Shown one piece after another: positions 1 to 8,618 of a DNA stretch of 12,500 bases. Positions within the stretch are counted from its first letter, which is position 1, and every line of letters begins with the position of its first letter. Origin of the DNA: Eimeria necatrix (taxonomy: Eukaryota; Apicomplexa; Conoidasida; Eucoccidiorida; Eimeriidae); assembly GCF_000499385.1 (NCBI RefSeq), contig NW_013654091.1:1-12500 (forward strand), read 5' to 3'. The notes beneath the pieces were generated by a model. The model saw only the letters and a list, made by a program, of their open reading frames with translations. It did no database searches and had not been told where the DNA came from. A program made the position numbers and the translations under genes.

Positions 1-1472
1 GGTGCTGGACACCCTCGTGGTCCAGGTGCAAACCCTAAACCCTAAACCCTAAACCCTAAAGAATCTTTGGCTGGATAAAACTTTTTTAGTGGACCCTAAA
101 CCCTCAAGCCAAGGCAAGGCAGAAGCAGTTAGTGACAAATGCCCTTGTGCTTCTTGTAGCACAGGGCTTCGCAAACCCTAAACCCTAAACCCTAAACCCT
201 AACTGGCTGGCGAAATAAGCAGATCGTGTTCTATGATTGCTTTTAGCAAGGTTTAGAAATACAATTTTTAATATTTTTTAAAACTGGAATTAAAATATAA
301 TTGTCATCGTTAGCTGTAATTATAATTGGAATTATAATTATAATTTAATTAGAATTAGAATTAGAATTGGAATTAGAATTAATTATAATTTATAACTACA
401 ATTTATTCAACAGTGCAGCAGTTAATGGTAGAGCTGTTTATGGTTTTTCTTTAACAGCAGATTTTTGTTTTTTTATTTTATTTAATTTTAGATGTTAAAA
501 GTATATTTAAGAGTAATGCATTAGATGCAATTTTAGTTTATATTTACTTTTATTTTTCAATTAAAATGTTTTAATTCTTTTTCGCCGATTACACTTTTTA
601 GACTTTCTAAATATTTACTTTTACTTTATTTTTTACTTCTTTTAATTTGGACTCCTTCGCTGTTAGATTTGAATATCTAAAATTATATAGTTATTTTTTT
701 ATTTGTTTATTTTATTTGTTCATTTTATTCATTTATTTTATTTATTTTATTAATTTAGTAATTCATTTATTTTTTTTTGCATATTTGCGTTTTTGCAAAA
801 ACCTCCTTTGTATGGGAGAGCTTTAGGTGTACGTACAGCTGGTGTGCTTGTGGCATTTGCGCAGAAAGTTTTGGCGAATTATTTCATTTGAAATAAAGTT
901 CTTTTTAAAATATATTTATTGTTTTTGTTTGTTTTTTTAAATTAGAATTAAAGTTGTGATTCCATTTTCCGTTTTTATTTTTATTTATTTGCAAACAATT
1001 CCGGAGGTGAGGCTTTTTGTGTCTGTCTGTTTTTCGAGTGGAAGTTGGAAGGAAGAAATGCGCTGCTTTGCTGCTGCTGCGCTGCTGCTGCTGCTGCGCT
1101 GCTGCTGCTGCTGCTGCTGCAGGGCCTGAACAAGCGTGGGGGCGACTGCAGCAGCAGCAGCAACCTGGCGGGAGCAGCAGCAGGCTCCGGTGTCTCCTTT
1201 TCTAGAGAAGACTTGAGTCGGATTTTGAAGTTCGGAGCAACAAAGTTGTGGAGTCAAAGCAGGCCGAAGGGTTGCGAAGAAGAGGGGCCCCCGGGGAAGG
1301 GTACGGGGACTTTGCTGCTGCAGCAAAGCCAGCAGCAGAAGTGGACTTGGACTTGATTCTCGCGGAAGCAGAAGTGACAGTTACAGAAGCAAACCAAGGA
1401 GGAGTTGCAGACTCTTTGTTGTCTTCTTATCAAAACATCCAGGAGTTCAAGTACGAGCCTTCTTCTGCTTCG

Positions 1473-1506
<34 letters not shown>

Positions 1507-1662
1507 ACGACGCGGAGTTCTGGGCCCAGTGCATTCCTTCTCACGAGAGACTCAAGTTCAAGAGACAGAGTGAAGACCAGTTGATAGTTCATGGAAAAAG
1601 AAAAACAAGAAATGCATTATTTGCCTGGGGCTTCAGCAGCAGGGGCGAAGACAGCAGCGGGG

Positions 1663-1699
<37 letters not shown>

Positions 1700-1802
1700 C
1701 AGCAGCAGCTTCAGCAGCGGGGGCTACCCGCCCTCGAGCGGGTCTGCGGCGGAGGGCGACGAGGCCGCGTCCGCCCTTGCTGCTGCGGGCAGCAGCAGCA
1801 GC

Positions 1803-1836
<34 letters not shown>

Positions 1837-2078
1837 GCAGCAGCAGCAGCAGGGGACGCAGGGGACGCAAACCTAGAGCTATTAACCCCACACAACTCAC
1901 TCCTAAAGAATACCACAGACTCTACAGGGCTTTGCTGCGCTATGGGTCTGTGGAAAGGAGACTCGGAGACATAATAGTGGAAGCAAAGCTGCAGCGAGTT
2001 GCTGCTGCAGTGGTGACTGCAGCAGCAGCAGAGATCGTGGCGGCCTGCAGAGACAGGCTCAGCCAGCCCCCCGCCAAA

Positions 2079-2110
<32 letters not shown>

Positions 2111-2418
2111 AGCAGCAAGGAAGGGCAGCAAAGCCAGCAGAGATGAGGAAGATGATGAAGAAGACCAAGACCAAAGCAGCAGACAAAAGGAAGAAGAGGA
2201 AGCCAAAGAAGGTGGGACTTTATTCTTTTATTTATTTGGCTTTATTCTTTTATTTATTTGTTTTATTTTATTTATTATTATTTATTATTATTTATTTATT
2301 GTTATTTGTTTATTTGTTTGTGTATTTGTTTGTTTATTTGCTTTTTGCTTTTTAATTCACTTTTGTTGGAGGGTGGGACTTTATTATTTTTATTTATTAT
2401 TTATTTATTTATTTGTTT

Positions 2419-2454
<36 letters not shown>

Positions 2455-2836
2455 TTTGCTTTTTGTTTTTTAATTCACTTTTGTTCGTTTCGCCAGACAG
2501 CCGCTGCATGCATTCAGGTGTATGGCCAGCTCGGCAGGGCCAGTGGCGACTTTTGTGTTTAAGCGAAAAAGATAAAAATAAATAAATATAAATATAAATA
2601 TAAACATATAAATAATAAATATAAATATAAATATAAATAATAAATATAAATATAAATATAAATAAATATAAATAAATTAATTAAATGATTTGTAGATTGG
2701 CGTGTCAATACACAAAAAATTTAGAATCCGTGCGGCCAAAGACAGCCAGCAGCAGCAGCAGCAGCTGCTGCTGCTGCTGCTACCGCTGCTGCTGCTGCTG
2801 CTACCGCTGTTGCTGCTGCTGCTGCTAGCGCTGTTG

Positions 2837-2874
<38 letters not shown>

Positions 2875-3185
2875 ACCGCTGCTGCTGCTGCTGCTGCTGC
2901 TGCTGCAGGGCGTTCGTACTTCACGCAAATAGGAGACACGCGGGTGAACGCGTGGGACTTGATAGAGCGGCTGCAGCTGCTGCAGCTGCTGCACGAAGTG
3001 TTTGAGCAGCAGCACCCCAACTGTGCTGCTCCTTGGCGGCTGCCGACGGGGCCCTTGTCTGCGGACTACTCGGGGCTGCAGCAGCAGCAGCAGCAGCAGC
3101 AGGTGCTGCTGCTGCAGCAGCAGCAGCAGCAGCACGACGGGGAAGGCCTCCCGCAAGACGCGGCGCAGGCGGCTCACGGGGACCC

Positions 3186-3217
<32 letters not shown>

Positions 3218-4822
3218 AGCAGGGACAGTGTGCAGCGGATCCAGGGGGGCCGCCAGCTGCTGCAGCAGATGCTGCTGCTGCTGCTGCTGCTGCTGCGACG
3301 GCAGCAGCTGGAGCGGAGCAGCAAGCCGTTGGGACCGACGACGAGCAGCAAGAGGGAGCAGCAGCAGCAGCAGCAGCGCAGCAGCAGCAGCAGCAGCAGC
3401 AGCTCGACAGCAGCAGCGGAATGAAAGGTTTCCCACCTCCCCACGGAGGAGGTACAGAGACATTTCTGACTGTAAGCTTTTTATGTCTCTCTTTATTTTT
3501 ATTTTTTATTTTTATTTTTGTTTTGTCTCTTTTTTTTCTTCTTTATCTCAACTATTTTATTTCTTTTTGTCTCCTTTTGTGTTTCATTTGTTTTTCTTTT
3601 CTTTTTTTATTTTAATTTCTTTTTGTCTCTTTTTATCCTCTCTGTTTTTGTCTCCTTTCGTTTCTTTCCCAGCCCTTGTTTCCCCGGGTTTAGGGTTTAG
3701 GGTTTGGGGTTTAGGGTTTAGGGTTTAAGGCTCAGGGTTTAGGGTTTAGGGTTTAGCATTTAGGGTGCAGGGTTCATAACTAAGCGTTGGGGCTCTAGGG
3801 CCAAGGGTTTAGCACTTAGGGTTTCGGGCTCACGGCTTCTCACGGTCCAGGGTTTAGGGTTTAGGGTTTAGGGTTTAGGGTTTAGGGTTTAGGGTTTAGG
3901 GTTTGTGCTGCTGCAGCTGCGGCTGCCGGACTCCGTGATATCGCGTTTGAAACCCTGGAGCGCTCGAGACGTCCAGAGTTGGGGAGCTCGCGAAGACGAG
4001 GCCCTTTTGATAGGGGCTTACAAGTACGGCTTCGGGGCCTGGGCGGTGAGTCGAGGGTTTAGGGTTTAGGGTTTAGGGTTTAGGGTTTAGGGTTTAGGGT
4101 TTGGGGTTTGGGGTTGGGGTTTGGGGGTTTGGAGTGGAGGGGCGGGCCTGGGGGTTTGCGCCGAGGCGAGGGCTGGGCTAGTGTTTAAGCGCGTCCAATT
4201 GGGATGCTAGGGTTTAGGGTTTAGGGTTTAGGGTTTAGGGTTTAGGGTTTAGGGTTTAGGGTTTGTGTGCAGGAGGTGAGCAACGACCCGAATTTATGTC
4301 TGCCGCAAATTCGGGACATAAAATTCGACAAGTTGAAGATGAGGGCTTTGAGGACTCTGAAGTTGATAGAGAAGCAGCTGCTGCACAGCGGCAGCAGCAG
4401 CAGCAGCAGCAGCAGCAGCGCAGCAAGGAACTCGCGGTCTTTGAGGCCCAGCCCCGTTGCTGCTGCTGCTGCTGGAGCAGCAGCAGCAGCAGACCTGACA
4501 GGTGCAGCAGCAGCAAACACGGCAAACGCCCTCTTGCTGAACGGCGCAGCGCAGCAGCAGCTGCAGCTGCAGCAGCAGCAGCTGCAGCAGCAGCTAGAGC
4601 AGCAGCAGCTGCAGCAGCAAAGTAGGGATCTGGGAGCAGCAGCAGCTGCTGCTGCTGCTGCTGATGATGATGACGATGAAGAAGATGACGAGCTCATGGG
4701 AGACCAGGATGGGCCTGTAAGTCTCTTGCTGCTGCTGCTGTTGCTGCTGCTGTTGCTGCTGCTGTCGCTGCTGCTGCAGTTGTTGCTGCTGGATATGTGT
4801 GCTGCAGCAGCAGTAGCTCACA

Positions 4823-4859
<37 letters not shown>

Positions 4860-4926
4860 CTTTTGTCTCTTTTCTCTTCAGCATTCTCCAAAGCGCCGTC
4901 GAAAGGAGGTGGACGTCTTCAGTAAG

Positions 4927-4979
<53 letters not shown>

Positions 4980-6087
4980 GTTATACCGGCGTCAATTTCT
5001 GTCTCTTTTTTATTTCTTTTTTTCTTCTTTTTGGTTTCCCTTTTTGTCTCCTTTAATCTCCATTTATTTCTTTCAAATTTCTTTTTTGCTTTTTTATCTT
5101 TTTGCCCTTTTTAGTCTCTTTTTATTTTTAATTTCATTTTGGTTTCCTTTTGTCTCTTTTCTCTTTTTATCCATTCTTTTAAACTTATTTTATTTTATTT
5201 AATTAATTAATTTAATTTATTCAATTTATTTATTTCAATTTTTATTTCCCTTTGCCTTCTCCGTTTCTTTTTCTCTTTTTGTTTTTTGTTTCACTCTTCT
5301 TCTTTTTCGGCTTTTTGTCTCCTTTATTCTTTTTGATTCTTTTAGTTCTTTTAATTCTTTCACTATTTATTTATTTACTTCTTTTAATTTTTTATTTCTT
5401 TTATTGTTTATTATTTAATTCTTTTAATTTATTTAATTTTTTAATATAATTCTTCTAATTCTTTATTTCATTTACTTCATTTATTATTTATCTATTTAAT
5501 TCTTTTATTTCTCCAGTTCCTTATCTCCTTTATTCTGTTATTATTTCTCCAGTTCATTTATTATTAAATTCTTTATTTTCTTTGATTTATTTATTCTCAA
5601 TTGTTTAATTCTTTTATTATTAATTTAATTTTTTGATTTCTTTTAATTTTTTTAATGCCTTTCAACCATTCCAGTCTTTGCATTTAACAAAACAAACAGC
5701 CACAACTAAATTAAGTTAATAAACCAAATCAATTTAATTCAATTAATTAATTTAATTCAGGCTATTATTTATTTATCTATTTATTTATTATCTATTTATT
5801 TTTCTATTTATTCATCTATTTGTTTGTTTATTTATTATTAATTTATTAATTTATTTATTTATTCATTATTTATTTATTATTTATTTATTTATTTATTTGT
5901 TTATTTATTTATTTATTTATCTATTTATTTATTTATTTATTTATTTTTTATTTATTTATTTGTTTTTTTATTTGTTTTTAGGCCTCGCAGCTTTGCCCGC
6001 AGAAAGGCTGCGGAAGGCAGTGCGGCGTTTGCTGCGGGGCGACAGAAGGGCTTTGAAGCAGCTGAAGAAGCTTTCGAAAGAAGCAGC

Positions 6088-6155
<68 letters not shown>

Positions 6156-6266
6156 GCGGAGACCCCACAGTGCACAGGGCTGCTGCTGCGGCTTACGTCG
6201 CCTCCATTGCAGCTGTACGTACACCGCAGCCCGCTGCAGCAGAGTCTATTCAAATTCATTTTTATT

Positions 6267-6298
<32 letters not shown>

Positions 6299-6413
6299 TA
6301 TTTGTCTTTTATTTATTATTTATATTTATGTTTTATTTATATTTAAACGAGAATAATAATTAGAGAATGAGGGAAGAAAAGCTGGAGAAAGAAACAGCGT
6401 AGTATCTGCTGCC

Positions 6414-6472
<59 letters not shown>

Positions 6473-6717
6473 TGGACGTAGCTGCATGAGGTGAATTAAT
6501 TATGAGTTCTTTGCTTTAATAAATAATTTATTTTTATTTTTATTGAGATGTTTTTTTTATTCTTTTTATTATTCAATAAATGATTTTATTTTTATTTTTA
6601 TTTTATTTTATTTTGTCTTTTCAGACTCTCCGAAATTCGCTTTATCCTTTGGGTGAAAACTCCCCACAGTATAAAGTGGTCGAAGCAGCAGCTTGGGCAT
6701 ATGTAGCTTCGTACGTC

Positions 6718-6777
<60 letters not shown>

Positions 6778-6903
6778 CTGTTGTGGTATTGATGTTCATG
6801 CTGTTTTGGTACTGCTGTTGCTGCTTCCTTTGTTTCTTTTGTTCCTGCTGGTGTTGCTGCTGCTGCTAGCGATACTAGAAGTATCGCTGCTGCTGGCTAT
6901 TAG

Positions 6904-6940
<37 letters not shown>

Positions 6941-7046
6941 ACTAGGACTACTACTTGACTTGCAGCACCTTTTGATTTGCTTCTTTTTGCTGCAGCATCG
7001 CGGGCCTTCCTGCGGAGGACCTGGAACAAATGGGGCGCATGGCCCT

Positions 7047-7089
<43 letters not shown>

Positions 7090-7660
7090 TGTCTTCAAGG
7101 TATGCAGTCCGCAGCAGCAGCTTCAGCAGCAGCAGAAGGAACCGCATGTTCCTCAGCAATTCCTGAGGGGACTTCTTCTGCGATTCCTGACGAGTGCCAG
7201 CTGCTGCAGCAGCAGCAGCTGCTGCTGCAGCAGCAGATTGAGCAGCAGCAGCAGCTGCTCGACCAGCAGCAACTGCTCCACCAGCAGCTACAACAGCAAC
7301 AGCAGCAGTTGCTGCAGCAGCAGCAGCAAGATGCTGGCAGCAGCACCGAAATACCACTAGGGTTTGAGCATGAAGCAACAGCGGTTGCTGCTGCACCTGA
7401 AGCAGCAGCAGGAGCAGCAGCAGGAGCAGCAGCAGCAGTGGCTTCTGCTGCTGCACCGCCGCAGACGAAGTGTGCAAGCGGGTATTCTCCCTCTGGAGTT
7501 CCACGAGATGCAACAGCAGCAGCAGCAGCAGCAGGTGCTGCTGCTGCAGCTGCTGCTGCTGCTGCTGCTGCTACTCCGCATCAACAAGAAGCAGGTGCGA
7601 TGCAACTGACAGCAGCAGCTGGCTCGTTGCTGCTGAGCAGCTGAAAACTGCAGCGGCGGC

Positions 7661-7696
<36 letters not shown>

Positions 7697-7731
7697 GCGA
7701 ACCTGCACCACAGCGCAGCAGGAAAGGCCTA

Positions 7732-7777
<46 letters not shown>

Positions 7778-7874
7778 TTTGCGCTGACGCACTGAGTCCA
7801 AATTCAATGGTTGTTTTACAGGGCTGCGAAACAGACTGGCCAGCAGCAGCAGCTGCAGCAGTAGCAGCAGCAGT

Positions 7875-7917
<43 letters not shown>

Positions 7918-7999
7918 TCGGCGATGGCGGCTGGCTGAGTTTCGGCTCGCCGTCTTTCAGCAGCTTTCAACCCTTCCAGTCGTGGGGCCGAAGCAACCT

Positions 8000-8047
<48 letters not shown>

Positions 8048-8075
8048 GAAGCAGCAGGTGCCGCCCCTTGATTGA
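1..8075 (+). CDS. CHD1: CHD1-like chromodomain-helicase-DNA-binding protein, C-terminal part (5' partial, 11 exons)
   Basis: ATP-dependent nucleosome remodeller, nuclear. Exons read: 1-25, 1123-1270, 1324-2211, 2909-3471, 3917-4045, 4273-4716, 4882-4921, 5982-6214, 6625-6710, 6996-7594, 7822-8075. Every junction agrees in phase and the sum is a whole number of codons (about 1,135 residues plus stop). Residues 1-15 (VLDTLVVQ joined to GLNKRGG) match the end of the CHD1 helicase region. FSREDLSRILKFGATKLW (34-51) and DLDLILAEAE (65-74) match the CHD1 segments FSKEELSAILKFGAEEL and DIDEILKRAE. GRRGRKPR followed by LTPKEYHRLYRALLRYG is the SANT-like helix region. VNAWDLIERLQLLQLLHE (exon 4), WGAREDEALLIGAYKYGFGAW (exon 5) and EVSNDPNLCL (exon 6) give the SLIDE part. 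Exons 8-10 give the CHCT/DUF4208 domain (ALKQLKKLSKE, TLRNSLYPLG, WAYVASIAGLPAEDL). Ala, Ser and Gln runs separate these blocks. The chromodomains and ATPase motifs lie outside the window. The family call is strong. Less certain are intron 2 and the 3' end: exon 10 could instead run on to a stop at 7642-7644. Confidence 0.82.
30..60 (+). repeat. Telomere-like AAACCCT array, 4 copies, just after a splice donor
   Basis: Four perfect AAACCCT units at 30-57 plus AAA. The first unit begins four bases after the start of the intron 1 donor (GTGCAAACCCT). The array is interstitial and far too short to be a chromosome end. Confidence 0.97.
173..200 (+). repeat. Second telomere-like AAACCCT array, 4 copies
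   Basis: Four perfect AAACCCT units inside intron 1, preceded by GC like the first array. A single further copy sits at 98-104 between the two. Confidence 0.97.
1271..1323 (+). other. Intron 2 of CHD1-like gene (very small, uncertain)
   Basis: The family match changes frame between ILKFGATKLW (upstream) and DLDLILAEAE (downstream), so 2 mod 3 bases must be removed. GTTGCG at 1271 to TTTGCTGCTGCAG at 1323 is 53 nt, gives the correct frame, and leaves 17 residues between the two blocks, which fits the spacing I recall for CHD1. A 23-nt alternative (1301-1323) would also fix the frame but is implausibly short. A genuine frameshift or assembly error is the remaining alternative. Confidence 0.45.
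2211..2487 (+). repeat. Tandem duplication of a TTTA-rich intron segment including the splice donor
   Basis: Copy 1 (about 2211-2369) and copy 2 (about 2372-2487) both open with GGTGGGACTTTATT. Both carry variable TTTA/TTTG stretches and close with TTTTTAATTCACTTTTGTT. Confidence 0.85.
2212..2908 (+). other. Intron 3 of CHD1-like gene
   Basis: The donor AAAGAAG|GTGGGA leaves one base of a codon. The acceptor CTGCTGCAG|GG supplies two, giving ...EEEAKEGRSYFTQIGD..., which leads into the SLIDE match. The 697 nt hold two tandem copies of a TTTA-rich segment that begins with the donor sequence, an ATAAAT-type array (2571-2690), and CAG then CTG triplets (2747-2908) with TACCGCTG interruptions that run into the acceptor. 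No gene is seen inside. Confidence 0.78.
2571..2690 (+). repeat. ATAAAT-type low-complexity array
   Basis: A run of ATAAATATAAAT motifs with a larger repeat of about 27 bases (AATAATAAATATAAATATAA recurs at about 2611 and 2638). It lies in intron 3 and has no coding potential. Confidence 0.9.
3472..3916 (+). other. Intron 4 of CHD1-like gene, T-rich then TTTAGGG-rich
   Basis: Donor ACT|GTAAGC in phase 0 and acceptor GTGCTGCTGCAG|CTG in phase 0. The first 200 bases are pyrimidine-rich (TTTTTGTCTC motifs). From about 3689 on there are perfect and degraded TTTAGGG units, ending in seven perfect copies (3853-3901) just before the acceptor. Confidence 0.85.
3689..3905 (+). repeat. Telomere-like TTTAGGG cluster next to a 3' splice site
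   Basis: Scattered perfect and degenerate TTTAGGG copies (3689-3840), followed by seven uninterrupted copies at 3853-3901. The orientation is opposite to the arrays in intron 1. Confidence 0.97.
4058..4099 (+). repeat. TTTAGGG array, 6 copies
   Basis: Six perfect units starting 12 bases into intron 5, followed by TTTGGGG-type variants. Confidence 0.97.
4213..4261 (+). repeat. TTTAGGG array, 7 copies, next to a 3' splice site
   Basis: Seven perfect units, then TTTGTGTGCAG ending intron 5. The copy number and the following TTTGTG match the end of intron 4. Confidence 0.97.
4717..4881 (+). other. Intron 6 of CHD1-like gene, CTG tract then CAG tract
   Basis: Donor CCT|GTAAGT and acceptor CTCTTTTCTCTTCAG|CAT, both phase 0. 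Its 165 nt are a multiple of three with no stop in frame, so a retained intron would leave the frame open (poly-Leu, then poly-Gln). CTG/TTG triplets fill about 4728-4792 and CAG triplets about 4824-4859. The alternative is that it is coding. The strong splice consensus and the Leu/Cys-rich translation argue for an intron. Confidence 0.75.
4922..5981 (+). other. Intron 7 of CHD1-like gene, CTG tract and 1 kb of T-rich DNA
   Basis: Donor TTCA|GTAAGG (phase 1) and acceptor TTTGTTTTTAG|GC (two bases), joining ...VDVFS to LAALPAERLRKAV. It starts with a CTG tract (4926-4978), continues with about 700 bases of T-rich DNA and ends in TTTA repeats. I see no gene in it. Confidence 0.82.
5757..5972 (+). 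repeat. TTTA/TTTATT microsatellite
   Basis: Nearly continuous TTTA units with occasional TTTG, TCTA and TTTTTTA variants, ending ten or so bases before the intron 7 acceptor. Confidence 0.95.
6215..6624 (+). other. Intron 8 of CHD1-like gene
   Basis: Donor GCT|GTACGT and acceptor TTGTCTTTTCAG|ACTCTCCGA, both phase 0, joining ...AYVASIAA to TLRNSLYPLG of the CHCT domain. It contains T-rich DNA, a short A-rich patch (6345-6385), a CTG tract (about 6409-6470) and TTTTA repeats before the acceptor. Confidence 0.82.
6711..6995 (+). other. Intron 9 of CHD1-like gene
   Basis: Donor TTC|GTACGT in phase 2 and acceptor CTTCTTTTTGCTGCAG|C, joining WAYVAS to IAGLPAEDLEQMG within the CHCT domain. CTG/TTG tracts occupy about 6719-6784 and 6905-6941. 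Confidence 0.83.
7595..7821 (+). other. Intron 10 of CHD1-like gene (uncertain)
   Basis: CAG|GTGCGA at 7595 to TTGTTTTACAG at 7821 removes 227 nt. It joins phase 1 to an open frame that runs 7822-8075 and encodes non-repetitive residues (WLSFGSPSFSSFQPFQSWG) between Ser and Gln runs. An alternative donor AAG|GTATGC at 7100 has the same phase and would skip about 165 residues of Gln/Ala-rich sequence. A third option is no intron, with the protein ending at 7644. Confidence 0.5.
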
Positions 8076-8128
8076 GCAGTTTGTAGCTTTGCGCGGAGGA
8101 GCATCGGCTGCAGTTGCTGCTGCTACTT

Positions 8129-8169
<41 letters not shown>

Positions 8170-8558
8170 ACAGCAGTAGCTAAGGATGGCTGCCACTGAG
8201 GCAGCAACGCCACTTGCTGCTGCTGCTGCTGCAGCGGCTGCAGCGGCAGCAACTGCAGCTGCACCAGCAGCAGCATTGGAACCAGAGCCCGTGGGGCCCA
8301 TTGTAGATTTCAAGGCTCCTGCTGCTGTTGCTGCTGCTGCTGTACTGCAGCAGCAGCAAGTTGTCCTGTAGCTGCTCCTCCAGCAGCTGCTGCTGCAGCA
8401 GAAGCTACTGCAGCAGCAACTGCTGCAGCAGCGGCAGCAGCAGCAGCTTTTCCTGCTGCTGTTGCTGCACTGGTCTAAGGGATTATGAAGACAGCGGATC
8501 GCCGCTGAGCGCCAAAAGAACATCTTGTAAATTGATATAGGAGCTGCTGCTGCTGCTG

Positions 8559-8618
<60 letters not shown>

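Larger units (their letters stand above)
26..1122 (+). other. Intron 1 of CHD1-like gene, with AAACCCT arrays, AT-rich DNA and a terminal CTG tract
   Basis: The donor GTGCAA follows the codon series for VLDTLVVQ. The acceptor CTGCTGCAG ends at 1122 and is followed by GGCCTGAACAAG, giving a phase-0 join that restores the CHD1 family sequence. Inside are two four-copy AAACCCT arrays, a long AT-rich stretch with TTAGAATTAGAATT-type repeats (about 280-400), T-rich TTTATT-type DNA (670-770) and a CTG tract (about 1069-1122) that runs into the acceptor. I see no gene in this 1.1 kb. Confidence 0.8.
4046..4272 (+). other. Intron 5 of CHD1-like gene, framed by two TTTAGGG arrays
   Basis: Donor GCG|GTGAGT after ...KYGFGAWA in phase 0. 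Acceptor TTTGTGTGCAG|GAGGTG in phase 0, leading into EVSNDPNLCLPQIRD. Of 227 nt, more than a third is TTTAGGG. The middle (4100-4210) is G-rich with degenerate TTTGGGG units. Confidence 0.88.

Noticed and set aside
30..200. A chromosome end, because of AAACCCT repeats at the window start
   Set aside because: The arrays have only four copies, occur in both orientations in the window and lie between exons of one gene, so they are interstitial.
985..1326. Open frames on either strand made of Leu, Cys, Ser, Gln and Ala runs (also 2677-3444, 6875-7513, 7957-8685 on the minus strand and others)
   Set aside because: They are readings of CAG/CTG repeats in the wrong frame or strand. They lack family matches, and the family-matching exons account for the same DNA.
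2497..2585. A coding exon after TTCGTTTCGCCAG at 2496 (in frame with exon 3, ending in TAA)
   Set aside because: Its residues do not match CHD1. Joining 2211 directly to 2909 fits the phase and restores the SLIDE match, so this looks like intron sequence.
5897..5981. Coding start inside the TTTA repeat before exon 8 (ILFIYLFIY-type sequence)
   Set aside because: It is translation of the TTTA microsatellite. A TTTTTAG acceptor at 5981 and the phase from exon 7 place the exon start at 5982.
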